Shown in pieces: positions 1 through 6,779 of a stretch of 16,553 bases of DNA (within the stretch, counting starts at the first letter, position 1; every line of letters begins with the position of its first letter). Source of the stretch: Phycisphaerae bacterium (GTDB taxonomy: Bacteria > Planctomycetota > Phycisphaerae > UBA1845 > PWPN01). The DNA lies in the NCBI GenBank assembly GCA_003557125.1, contig PWPN01000228.1, forward strand, positions 1-16,553. Reading direction: 5' to 3'. Under the pieces are notes generated by a model that was not told the origin of the DNA, made no database searches, and saw only the letters and a list, made by a program, of their open reading frames with translations. The position numbers and the translations under genes were made by a program.

Positions 1-594
1 CGCGATGATCTCCCAGCGGGACGCCCCTCCCCGTTTCATCTTCCGGTAGAGTGCGACCAGCGCGGGCAGCGCTTCCTCGCCTTCGCCGATGACCACAAGG
101 TCGAGGAACTCCGCGACCGGCTCGGGGTTGTCGATCTGCGGCCCGCCGGCGATCACGAGCGGATCGTCCGGGCCTCGGTCCGCCGCACGGAAAGGCACGC
201 CCGCAAGGTCCAGCAACGTCAGCAGATTCGTGTAGGCCAACTCGTACTGGATCGAGACCGCCAGGATGTCAGCCGAGCGGACGGGCTGGCGCGTGTCCCA
301 TGTGAACAGCGGTATCGACCGCTCGCGCATGACCCGCTCGGCATCGATCCAGGGCGTGTAGACGCGCTCGACGCAGACTCCGTCCACCTTATTGCCCAGC
401 GCGTAAAGGATCTGGCTGCCCAGGTGGCTCATGCCGATCGCGTAGGTATCCGGAAACGCAAGCGCCATGCGCACGTCGGCCTGCTCCCAGTCCCCTGGGC
501 GCACCGGCTGATTCCATTCCCGACCGATGTATTGACCGGGCTGGTTGACGAATGGGAGCAACTGCTCGCTGATTTGCTCGCTGAGCGTAGTCAT
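1..594 (-). CDS. B12-binding/radical SAM protein, TIGR03960-like, N-terminal part (truncated by window edge)
   Basis: The frame is open from an ATG at 594 through the window edge, giving 198 codons of the N-terminus only. The protein begins MTTLSEQISEQLLPFV and contains DVRMALAFPDTYAIGMSHLG, then a conserved block with CVERVYTPW, SIQYELAYTNLL, IAGGPQIDNPEP and VVIGEGEEALPAL. These are typical of the cobalamin-binding-like domain that precedes the radical SAM core in TIGR03960 proteins. The CxxxCxxC cluster motif would lie beyond the edge and cannot be seen. An AAGGA sequence lies 6 nt upstream of the ATG, and an in-frame TGA sits just upstream, so the start is well fixed. The biochemical role of the family is not firmly established; members often neighbour a DUF2344 partner and translation or RNA-modification genes. 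It lies downstream of infA on the same strand. Confidence 0.85.
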   Translation of the reverse strand, partial: MTTLSEQISEQLLPFVNQPGQYIGREWNQPVRPGDWEQADVRMALAFPDTYAIGMSHLGSQILYALGNKVDGVCVERVYTPWIDAERVMRERSIPLFTWDTRQPVRSADILAVSIQYELAYTNLLTLLDLAGVPFRAADRGPDDPLVIAGGPQIDNPEPVAEFLDLVVIGEGEEALPALVALYRKMKRGGASRWEIIA

Positions 595-622
595 GGCTCA
601 TCCTTCGCCGCGTGTACAGCGG

Positions 623-696
623 GTGCATCTGCGCGGATGCATCTGCAGGTGCATCTGCAGGCGCATCTGCAGGCGCATCTGCGGGTGCCACTGGCG
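623..696. repeat. 12-bp imperfect tandem repeat between infA and the radical SAM gene
   Basis: Units of 12 bp with core GCATCTGCAG follow each other: 637-648, 649-660, 661-672 and 673-684 match the consensus (g/a)(t/c)GCATCTGC(a/g)G. Degenerate copies flank them at 623-634 and 685-696. On the minus strand the array lies 43-102 nt upstream of the radical SAM start, so it would be in an untranslated leader. In one minus frame it would read Ala-Pro-Ala-Asp repeats, but that frame continues out of phase through the radical SAM gene and is unlikely to be translated. Confidence 0.8.
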
Positions 697-711
697 GCTT
701 GTCCGCCAGTG
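689..711. terminator. Perfect 9-bp hairpin downstream of infA
   Basis: CACTGGCGG (689-697) and CCGCCAGTG (703-711) form a perfect stem with a 5-nt loop. It starts 41 nt after the infA stop on the minus strand and abuts the 12-bp repeat. No T-run follows on either strand, so it is either a weak or processing-type end for the infA transcript or an attenuating stem in the leader of the radical SAM gene. Confidence 0.4.
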
Positions 712-751
712 CTTCTCGCTGGAGCATGCATGGGTTCGCAACGGGGGTCCG

Positions 752-979
752 TCAGCGCTGGCGATAAACGATTCGGCCACGCGACAGGTCGTAGGGGGAA
801 ACCTCGACCGTGACCATGTCGCCCGGAACGATCCGGATGAAATGTTTCCGCATTTTCCCCGACAGGTGGGCGAGAATCTCGTGCTTCGTGCCGCCGGTCT
901 CAGCCACGACAATGAATTGCGCGTTCGGAAGCGCTTTAAGAACCTTTGCTTCGAATTGAATCGTTTCCGAACCGGCCAC
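752..979 (-). CDS. infA: Translation initiation factor IF-1
   Basis: This 75-aa OB-fold protein binds the A-site region of the 30S subunit during initiation. It shows the family signatures in order: [16 protein letters not shown] (residues 9-24), [14 protein letters not shown] (37-50), [21 protein letters not shown] (C-terminal half). The chosen start is GTG at 979, with AGGAAGGA placed 5 nt upstream. From this start the protein aligns with E. coli IF-1 without N-terminal gaps. A TTG at 997 would add seven residues but has no ribosome binding site. The frame stays open further upstream to 1144, but that stretch does not look like IF-1. The gene is divergent from rsmB and upstream of the radical SAM gene. 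Confidence 0.95.
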   Translation of the reverse strand: MAGSETIQFEAKVLKALPNAQFIVVAETGGTKHEILAHLSGKMRKHFIRIVPGDMVTVEVSPYDLSRGRIVYRQR

Positions 980-1063
980 AATGTCCTTCCTGCTCAAAAC
1001 TGAAATTCGATGTTGGCACACGCGTCCAACGTTCTCGATATCCGGCTGCAGCGTCAGCCTCGC

Positions 1064-1079
1064 CATGCCTTCGGGCATG
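1064..1079 (+). other. UUCG-capped hairpin in the infA-rsmB divergent region
   Basis: CATGCC (1064-1069), TTCG and GGCATG (1074-1079) form a 6-bp stem with a canonical C(UUCG)G tetraloop on the plus strand. It lies in the 288-bp intergenic region, about 190 nt upstream of the chosen rsmB start, so it would be in an rsmB leader if transcription starts early. No clear sigma-70 promoter stands out for either divergent gene. Confidence 0.35.
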
Positions 1080-1267
1080 CGGAATCCTGAGCGCCACCGT
1101 CTCTGCCTGTTCGACCCGCGTGATAGAACCGGATGCTTAACCACCGGACGGAGGGAACAGTCCGTATCGTACCGCTCTCCAGCCGGAAGCGAGCATTATC
1201 CGGTTTTCCCCAGCCGATGGCAATACCCGCAAGCGCGACCCTCACGGAATCCGGGTATCATACCTTC

Positions 1268-2692
1268 ATGACCGCCATCCGAAAATCATCCGCCTTCCCC
1301 GTGAACGTGCCGCTGACTGCACGGCAGGCGGCATGGACCGTACTGTCCGATAACCGTTTCCCGTCCGCCACCGCCCGTGATGAACTCGACCGGCTGGTGG
1401 CCGAAAACCGGCTGCCGACCGATTACCGCGGCTCGGCCCTCGAGCTGATCCTGGGCGTGCTGCGTCACCGCCTGACGCTTTCGCATGTGCTGGGCAACTG
1501 GGTGGCCGGCGGCTGGCGACGCGTGGACCGCCCCCTTCAGCCGGTGCTCCTGCTGGGAGCCTACCAGGTGCTTTACCAGGACGAAGTCCCCGCTTTTGCA
1601 GCCATCCACGAATCCGTCGAACTGGCAAAGTCCGTAGCGGGCACACCGGGCAGCCGCTTCGTCAACGCCCTGCTCCGGCGGCTTCAGCGGGAGATCGAGC
1701 ACCTGCGGATCGATCCCGCCCAGGCAGAGGCGGCCCGTTCGATCCCGATCGACCCCGCCCGAAGTTGCCAGTTCCGCGAACCCGTCCTGCCGGACCCTGC
1801 CCAGCACCCCGCCGAGCACCTCGCGCTTTCCACGTCGCACCCGCTCGAACTGGTGGCCGACTGGATCCGCGCTTTCGGGCTGGAGACCGCCCGCCGGATC
1901 TGCATGGTCGGCCTGGCCCGACCGCCCGTGGTGCTGCGGCCCAACCGGATGCGAACCGAGGCAGCCGCACTCGTCCGACGCCTTGCCGATGAAGGGTTCC
2001 AGGCCTGTGCGGACCCGCAGCGGCGAGCCGTCGACGTGCCGTCAGCCACATCGCTGATGAGCTCGGCCGCTTACCGCGAAGGGCTTTTTCAGCCCCAGGA
2101 TCGCACAGCCATGGCCGTCGTCGAGGCGACGGACCCACAGCCGGGCCAGGTGATCGTCGACCTGTGTGCAGGTCTGGGCACGAAGACGACCCAGTTGGCC
2201 GAATCCATGCATGACGAAGGCATCGTGATCGCCTGCGACAAGGAAGACTGGAGGCTCGCGGGGATCCGGGAGAACGCCGACCGCCTCGGCCTGACGTCCA
2301 TCCGCGTCGTCCATCCCGATCAGCTCGAAGCCATGCTGATCACCCTGGACCGCATCGATTGGATCCTCGTCGATGCACCGTGCAGCAACACGGGCGTGCT
2401 GGCTCGCCGACCCGAAGCACGCTACCGGTTTAAACGCGCCAGCCTCGCGGAACTCCAGGCGATCCAGGTCGCACTCCTCGAGCAGGCTGCCCGATTGGCC
2501 ACGCCGAACACGCGCCTCGCCTACAGCACGTGCAGCCTCGAACCCGAGGAAAACGAGCAGGTCACCGCCCTTTTTGCGACCCGTCAGCCGCGATGGAAGC
2601 TGCTGAACGCTTGCCGGGTGCTCCCATCCGGCGACGCTCAGCCGGGCTGCTGGCACGACGGCGGCTACTGGGCGCTATGGGCGCCGACCTGA
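1268..2692 (+). CDS. rsmB: 16S rRNA (cytosine-C5)-methyltransferase RsmB
   Basis: The protein methylates a cytosine of 16S rRNA (C967 in E. coli numbering) using S-adenosylmethionine. It has 474 aa against about 430 in E. coli. Residues about 15-145 form the NusB-like RNA-binding domain (LTARQAAWTVL, SALELILGVLRHR, VNALLRRL). The Rossmann-fold methyltransferase follows: VDLCAGLGTKTTQLA (297-311) is the SAM-binding motif, DAPCSNTG (369-376) is motif IV with Cys372, and YSTCSLEPEENE (419-430) is motif VI with the expected catalytic Cys422. The frame is open back to 1133, but family resemblance begins only after MTAIRKSSAF, so the ATG at 1268 is preferred. No strong Shine-Dalgarno marks either start. 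It is divergent from infA. Confidence 0.93.
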   Translation: MTAIRKSSAFPVNVPLTARQAAWTVLSDNRFPSATARDELDRLVAENRLPTDYRGSALELILGVLRHRLTLSHVLGNWVAGGWRRVDRPLQPVLLLGAYQVLYQDEVPAFAAIHESVELAKSVAGTPGSRFVNALLRRLQREIEHLRIDPAQAEAARSIPIDPARSCQFREPVLPDPAQHPAEHLALSTSHPLELVADWIRAFGLETARRICMVGLARPPVVLRPNRMRTEAAALVRRLADEGFQACADPQRRAVDVPSATSLMSSAAYREGLFQPQDRTAMAVVEATDPQPGQVIVDLCAGLGTKTTQLAESMHDEGIVIACDKEDWRLAGIRENADRLGLTSIRVVHPDQLEAMLITLDRIDWILVDAPCSNTGVLARRPEARYRFKRASLAELQAIQVALLEQAARLATPNTRLAYSTCSLEPEENEQVTALFATRQPRWKLLNACRVLPSGDAQPGCWHDGGYWALWAPT

Positions 2693-2876
2693 TCCGATCG
2701 CACCGATTCCCCCATTGCCCGACGACACGATGGCCTTTACGAAATCAACCCGACCGCGCTTCTGGCCGATGAGTTCGATGACCGGGCGCGTCGTCGCACG
2801 GGCTTTGTGGCCATTCTGAAGAGGGCTCAGCCTTCGGGAAAGGTGGGCCGCGCGTCCGGCTCGCGAGTGACAAACG

Positions 2877-3044
2877 ATGCTCGACATCGATCCCTACATG
2901 ATGTGGCGCACCATCCTGATGGCTGCGGGCGGCTTCGCCTTCCTCTACCTGGTCGCCAACGAGAAGAACCGTCGTGAAAAATGGCTCGAATTCCGCCTGG
3001 AGGAAAAGCTCAAGGAAGCCCGGACCGAAAGCTCCGAAACCTGA
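2877..3044 (+). CDS. Small membrane protein, 55 aa, function unknown
   Basis: The protein starts MLDIDPYMMWRTILMAAGGF. It has one hydrophobic segment at about residues 11-27 (RTILMAAGGFAFLYLVA), followed by a highly charged segment with K/E/R-rich helical character (EKNRREKWLEFRLEEKLKEA). The charge pattern suggests an N-terminus-out single-pass protein with a cytoplasmic helical or coiled-coil tail. The stop is TGA at 3042. The ribosome binding site is weak (GAGTG region), and the Met codons at residues 8 and 9 are alternatives. It lies 184 nt after rsmB on the same strand. I do not recognise a named family. The composition argues for a real microprotein, but only conservation would settle it. 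Confidence 0.55.
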   Translation: MLDIDPYMMWRTILMAAGGFAFLYLVANEKNRREKWLEFRLEEKLKEARTESSET

Positions 3045-3095
3045 TCGTAAATGCTCCCGTCTCGACGTGAGCTGGCGTCAGAAGCGACAAACCCC

Positions 3096-3129
3096 GCACT
3101 GAGAAAAGGACTTTCGCCCTTGTCAGTGC
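3096..3129 (+). terminator. Hairpin after the 55-aa membrane protein
   Basis: GCACTGA (3096-3102) pairs perfectly with TCAGTGC (3123-3129), and inner AAGG/CCTT pairs extend the stem. A short pyrimidine stretch (TCTT) follows. It starts 51 nt after the microprotein stop and could end that transcript. It overlaps the possible -35 of the next promoter. Confidence 0.4.
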
Positions 3130-3153
3130 TCTTACCGATAATTAACGTATAAT
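3120..3153 (+). promoter_or_regulatory. Possible sigma-70-type promoter for the two-TM protein gene
   Basis: A perfect TATAAT lies at 3148-3153 in an AT-rich patch (ATAATTAACG upstream) that stands out in GC-rich DNA. TTGTCA at 3120-3125 is 22 nt upstream, longer than the usual spacing, so the -35 is doubtful. Transcription from this -10 would start near 3160, exactly at the start of the structured leader. Confidence 0.4.
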
Positions 3154-3160
3154 GAGACCA

Positions 3161-3256
3161 GGCGCCTTGGTGGGTTTGTGAGCCGGATCGCTTGAATCGG
3201 CCTCACATGGGCCATCCCATCGCCGATCCGGAACGGTGGTGGGAAACAAGGCGCTC
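3161..3256 (+). promoter_or_regulatory. Highly structured 5' leader with alternative pairings
   Basis: An outer stem pairs GCGCCTTG (3162-3169) perfectly with CAAGGCGC (3247-3254). Inside it, TGTGAG (3177-3182) pairs with CTCACA (3202-3207) in a hairpin extended by CC/GG and GAT/ATC. ATGGG (3207-3211) pairs with CCCAT (3216-3220). CCGGATCG (3183-3190), part of the first hairpin, is also perfectly complementary to CGATCCGG (3224-3231). The hairpin and the long-range pairing therefore exclude each other. The element ends 20 nt before the GGAG (3276-3279) of the downstream gene, which places it in the 5' UTR. It matches no riboswitch class I recognise. Confidence 0.5.
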
Positions 3257-3286
3257 GCATTCATGTCACCGGGCTGGAGTGCACAC

Positions 3287-4363
3287 ATGGCTGATCGACC
3301 TGCTCAAAATCGTTCTTTGCCTCTGCTGGCCCTCGTGGTGACGATCGTCGGCCTGCTGGCGGGCGTGTTGCTGTGTGCGATGGGTGTCTTCAGCCTCGTG
3401 CGTACGGAGGAATACGTCCTGGCAGGCCTTCTGATCGCCGGCGGCCTGACGCTGGCTGTCGGGACGCTTTTCCTTTACGTGATCTCGGACACTCTTTTCC
3501 GGACCGAAGCCCACGCACTACGCCTCAGGCACGTCGCGGACGATTTCGTCACGATCGCCCACCATATCGAACCGCTTATGCGGACGATCGCCACCAACAG
3601 CCAGATCTCCGACGGGGCCCGCTCGATCGCCAACCGCGAGATCGAACGCGAAACCCTCCGCCAGGCCATCCGGGAGGAGATGTACGGGGGCGACCTCGAG
3701 GCTGCCCAGTACCTCATCAGCGAGATCGAACGGCGATTCGGCTATAAACAAGAGGCTAAGGTTCTGCACGACGAGCTCAGCCAGGTTCGCGAAATGACCA
3801 TCGAGGAGAAGGTCAACGAGGCTATCTCCCATATCCACAGGATGATGGATCAATCCCGCTGGATACGAGCCGGCCATGAAATCCAACGCCTCATGAAATT
3901 GTTCCCGCAGCATCGGCGGATCGCTGCCCTGCCGGCCGAGATGAACCGTCGCCGTGAAGCCCGCAAACAGGAGTTGCTCAAGGAGTGGAAAGTGGCAGTG
4001 GACCGTGCGGAAGTTGATCGGGGGGTCGCCATCCTCACGGAGCTCGACCAGTATCTCACCCCCCAGGAAGGCCACGCGCTCCAGGAATCGGCGCGTCACG
4101 TATTCAAAGCGAGGCTGCTGAACCTGGCGGTGCAGTTCGGGTTGGCTGTCTCAGAGAACCGGTGGCGTGACGCGCTCCAGGTCGGGCTGCAGATCCGCAA
4201 AGAATTTCCCAACAGCCGCATGGCGCGTGAGGTCAGCGAAAAAACCGAAACGCTCCGCCTGCGGGCCGGGCTGCTTTCCGATGCGAACGTGCCCGAACCC
4301 GGCCCGTTGCCCACCGGCACACCCGTGCCAGGTCCCACTTCTTCGCCGGGTGAAAAGAAATAG
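3287..4363 (+). CDS. Two-TM membrane protein with TPR-like/coiled-coil cytoplasmic region, function unknown
   Basis: The protein has 358 aa. Hydrophobic segments at about 11-34 (LPLLALVVTIVGLLAGVLLC...) and 44-66 (VLAGLLIAGGLTLAVGTLFL...) form a membrane hairpin. A charged, almost wholly helical region of about 260 residues follows. It contains TPR-like helix pairs at about 134-165 (GGDLEAAQYLISEIERRFG), 187-220 (SRWIRAGHEIQRLMKLFP) and 290-318 (NRWRDALQVGLQIRKEFPNS). The C-terminus (about 333-358) is Pro/Gly/Thr-rich and probably disordered. The start is set at ATG 3287 because GGAG lies 7 nt upstream. The frame opens at GTG 3236, but that would add 17 residues from within the structured leader. 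The topology suggests a scaffold tethered to the inner face of the membrane. No catalytic motif is visible. Confidence 0.8.
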   Translation: MADRPAQNRSLPLLALVVTIVGLLAGVLLCAMGVFSLVRTEEYVLAGLLIAGGLTLAVGTLFLYVISDTLFRTEAHALRLRHVADDFVTIAHHIEPLMRTIATNSQISDGARSIANREIERETLRQAIREEMYGGDLEAAQYLISEIERRFGYKQEAKVLHDELSQVREMTIEEKVNEAISHIHRMMDQSRWIRAGHEIQRLMKLFPQHRRIAALPAEMNRRREARKQELLKEWKVAVDRAEVDRGVAILTELDQYLTPQEGHALQESARHVFKARLLNLAVQFGLAVSENRWRDALQVGLQIRKEFPNSRMAREVSEKTETLRLRAGLLSDANVPEPGPLPTGTPVPGPTSSPGEKK

Positions 4364-4459
4364 CGCACGGCCCGAATGTTCCCCCGGCCCGGATAATATC
4401 CCAGCCGCTCTGAGGCGAGCTTCCTCGCATTGTCGACTCAGCTTGCAGGCCCCGATAGC

Positions 4460-5203
4460 TTACAGGCCGCTGCCGAATTCGTCGTCGGGCTCATCGGATT
4501 CCGACGGGGCCGCCCGGGGGGATGGGTTGCCCATCTCCCCGGGATCGCTCCGATCCGTCGGGCTCTTCTCATCAGGCTCTTCGGTATTTTCTGGATACAA
4601 TGGCGCGGACGGCTCGTCCTCATCGGGTTGCCGAGGTTTCCGTTCGCCGATGCGCGTCTCGGCCTGTCGCTTCAGATCCGCGATGAGCTCATTGTAATCG
4701 TCGAAGCCGCTGTCCGAAGGATTGCCCTCATGCTTGGGGGCTTCCTGCTGCGGATTCGTTTCCTGTCGGATCTCAATCTCTTCAAAGTCCTCGTACTCGT
4801 CATAGGTGGCCGGTTTGTAATCCGGCGACTTGGCGCGTTCCATCTCTTCCTGGTAGGCCTGGACGACGGCCTTCTGGATACGTTCCCGACAGGCCGCGTT
4901 AATGGGATGGGCGACATCGGCGTGGAGTTTGGCACGCCCTTGGCCGTCTTTCGGTGCCCGGTTCTCGTTGAGCCGTTGGCCGCACTCGTTGCAGAACTTC
5001 GCACGGAGATGGTTCTTGGCACTGCAACGGGTACACCGATCCATGAGCTTGCGCGAGGGCATCGCCACAAACGGCCCACTGGTTCCGTCAATTATTTTCA
5101 AGTCGCGTACGACAAAGTCACCATCCAGTGTGACACTACAAAAGGCTCTGAGCCGTTCAGTTGATTTTTCTACGAGCTTGATTCGGACTTCCGTGATCTC
5201 CAT
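4460..5203 (-). CDS. spoVG: SpoVG family protein with inserted zinc ribbon and acidic C-terminal tail
   Basis: SpoVG proteins are small nucleic-acid-binding regulators first known from sporulation and septation in Bacillus. Residues 1-53 match the family's first half ([41 protein letters not shown]). The usual second half ([20 protein letters not shown], about 94-113) resumes only after about 40 residues holding CTRC (57-60) and CNEC (71-74), a four-cysteine zinc ribbon. Residues about 127-247 form a very acidic, low-complexity tail. Total length is 247 aa against about 90-100 for typical SpoVG. GGAGG lies 7 nt before the ATG. The start lies inside the 3' end of ispE (47-nt overlap), so translation is probably coupled. 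The ispE-spoVG proximity echoes Firmicutes, where ispE, purR, yabJ and spoVG are neighbours. Confidence 0.92.
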   Translation of the reverse strand: MEITEVRIKLVEKSTERLRAFCSVTLDGDFVVRDLKIIDGTSGPFVAMPSRKLMDRCTRCSAKNHLRAKFCNECGQRLNENRAPKDGQGRAKLHADVAHPINAACRERIQKAVVQAYQEEMERAKSPDYKPATYDEYEDFEEIEIRQETNPQQEAPKHEGNPSDSGFDDYNELIADLKRQAETRIGERKPRQPDEDEPSAPLYPENTEEPDEKSPTDRSDPGEMGNPSPRAAPSESDEPDDEFGSGL

Positions 5204-6104
5204 GGTGCAACCTCCGGTGAGATGCCTGCTCGGCGGGCTGAACGACATCGGTGGACAGTCCCAAAGGCGCAGACAGGTCTCTTGCAAATAATTCCGCTTC
5301 GTTGATGGTGTCGAAGGCTGTGAACAGGGTCGAACCGCTCCCCGATAAACGCACCGGCCTCCCCGCGTGCTCCGCGCACCGCTGCGCGATATCCTTCAGC
5401 GCAGGGCATACCTTCATTGCCGGCGCTTCCAACATATTGTAGGCACTTTGCATCCACGCGACTGCGTCACAGCCCTCGCCCAATGCATCGCTTTGCTGTG
5501 AAATCGGCGGCATCGTGCACGGTTCGGGTTCCCATGCCTCGTACACTTTGCCGGTGGCCACAGCCATGGGCGGACAGATCAACACGATCCATCCGCGCCA
5601 TCCGAGTCGGACGGGTTCGATCTGCTCACCTCGCCCACGCACGATGGCCGATCCTTCGCACAGAAAGAACGGCACATCGCTGCCCAATTGTGCAGCCAAC
5701 ACGTGCAACTGCTCGGTTTTCAGATTCAGCTTCCAGAGAAGATTCAGTGCACTGAGGGCGACGGCTGCGTTCGAGCTCCCGCCGCCCAACCCCCCGCCGA
5801 CTGGAATTTGCTTGACCAGATGGCAGTGCCAACCCGAGCGCGATTTTTCAGTCGGACACGTCCGCTCCAGCAGTTCAGCGGCTCGGAGGATGAGATTCCG
5901 CCCGTCCGTCGGGATATCCGCGCGATCGCACGAAAGCGTGACACCCGCTTCCGGACGTGGGGTGAAGATCATCTCATCTTCCAGCGTGACTGCCGACATG
6001 AGCGATTCGATGGCGTGGTACCCGTCCTCGCACCGCCTCAGGACGCGCAGATTCCAGTTGATCTTGGCTGGCGAACGAAAAATGCGCTTGGCAGGGGGGT
6101 GCAT
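5157..6104 (-). CDS. ispE: 4-diphosphocytidyl-2-C-methyl-D-erythritol kinase
   Basis: This GHMP kinase phosphorylates CDP-methylerythritol in the MEP pathway of isoprenoid synthesis. The protein has 315 aa against 283 in E. coli. [20 protein letters not shown] (11-30) carries the expected active-site Lys14, [14 protein letters not shown] (101-114) is the ATP-binding glycine loop, GSDVPFF (141-147) carries the catalytic Asp143, and [12 protein letters not shown] (253-264) is the third GHMP motif. The last 30 or so residues are His/Arg/Asn-rich and lie partly in the overlap with spoVG, so they may be a lineage-specific tail. A GGGG stretch precedes the ATG at 6104. It is the first gene of a two-gene unit with spoVG. 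Confidence 0.95.
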   Translation of the reverse strand: MHPPAKRIFRSPAKINWNLRVLRRCEDGYHAIESLMSAVTLEDEMIFTPRPEAGVTLSCDRADIPTDGRNLILRAAELLERTCPTEKSRSGWHCHLVKQIPVGGGLGGGSSNAAVALSALNLLWKLNLKTEQLHVLAAQLGSDVPFFLCEGSAIVRGRGEQIEPVRLGWRGWIVLICPPMAVATGKVYEAWEPEPCTMPPISQQSDALGEGCDAVAWMQSAYNMLEAPAMKVCPALKDIAQRCAEHAGRPVRLSGSGSTLFTAFDTINEAELFARDLSAPLGLSTDVVQPAEQASHRRLHHGDHGSPNQARRKIN

Positions 6105-6580
6105 GATTTTACCCCGAGCTCACGTGACGGCCGTATCCGGATCGGCCATGGCACCATAAGCTCCCCCATCGGGGGACACGGCAGTCGATGCGTCCCTTCC
6201 CCTCCAAGGGTATAACACAACCGTACCCTGCTGTGGCCCACGCATGGCATGTGGGATTCTGGAACGACCCCGATGAAATGGCGAAGTTGTACGTCGCACC
6301 GATCCGAGCATTCTCAGCCGCCTGTCCAGTTGCACGTCAAGGGCTCTGTGGAGCGCGAACGTCTTAGCGAACACATCGTTGAAAGCCCGATAATTTCGCC
6401 CGATCCATTCTACAGCGACATGGAAGAGAGTCAAAAGTTTCCAGCGGACGCATCCCTTGCGATCCGCCCGTGAAGGCAGACCGCAGGCGCACGTGCGATT
6501 TCAACTTATGTCGATCCTGAAGCGATCCGATACGGATTCAGACGAAATCATGCTTCACATGCACAGAAGGAAGCCGGTCC
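6105..6580. other. Divergent intergenic region without a convincing gene
   Basis: This 476-bp stretch separates ispE (minus) from the zinc-ribbon gene (plus) and should hold both promoters. A minus-strand frame of 104 codons (6120-6434) is open, but it has mixed codon use, no recognisable domain and no clear ribosome binding site. A short hairpin, TCCCCC-ATC-GGGGGA, lies at 6162-6176. No tRNA or other RNA gene was recognised. Confidence 0.5.
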
Positions 6581-6739
6581 ATGAGCATCACGTTAATATG
6601 CCCCAATTTGAAGTGCCGCAGTATCCTCCAAGTTCCTGAGGCAGTACGCGGCAAAAAGGCCCGGTGCATCCGGTGCGGTAAGCAATTCTTCGTGCCTCAG
6701 CCCAGCAAACCAAAAACCCCGCCTCTCAAAGCACCTTGA
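6581..6739 (+). CDS. Mini zinc-ribbon protein, MJ0042-like, 52 aa
   Basis: The protein begins MSITLICPNLKC and continues to ARCIRCGKQFFVP. It thus holds C7-x4-C12 and C29-x2-C32, followed by a short Pro/Lys-rich tail (PSKPKTPPLKAP). This resembles the MJ0042 zinc-finger type (C-P-x-C ... V-P-x-x-x-x-G-K-x-x-R-C-x-x-C-G-x-x-F), with the spacing I(L)QVPEAVRGKKARCIRCG. Such fingers are frequent in planctomycetes, usually at the N-terminus of much larger membrane proteins; here the finger stands alone. An AAGGA lies 9 nt before the ATG. It could be a true microprotein that binds nucleic acid or protein, or the remnant of a longer gene. Confidence 0.75.
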   Translation: MSITLICPNLKCRSILQVPEAVRGKKARCIRCGKQFFVPQPSKPKTPPLKAP

Positions 6740-6779
6740 CGGGGCGGGACCGATGTCGGCCTCGTACCACATTCTTTTT

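Noticed and set aside
389..727. Minus-strand frame with Ala-Pro-Ala-Asp repeats
   Set aside because: It overlaps about 200 nt of the well-supported radical SAM gene in another frame; the repeats come from the 12-bp DNA array.
3161..3256. Assignment of the leader to a known riboswitch class
   Set aside because: I compared it by eye with cobalamin, c-di-GMP, glycine, ZTP and fluoride consensus elements and found no convincing match.
4430..5164. Plus-strand frame of 244 codons with hydrophobic stretches
   Set aside because: It is antisense to spoVG; the apparent membrane segments come from the reverse of the acidic tail codons.
6120..6434. Minus-strand frame of 104 codons upstream of ispE
   Set aside because: It has no domain, no clear ribosome binding site and mixed codon use; it may be chance, though conservation was not testable here.
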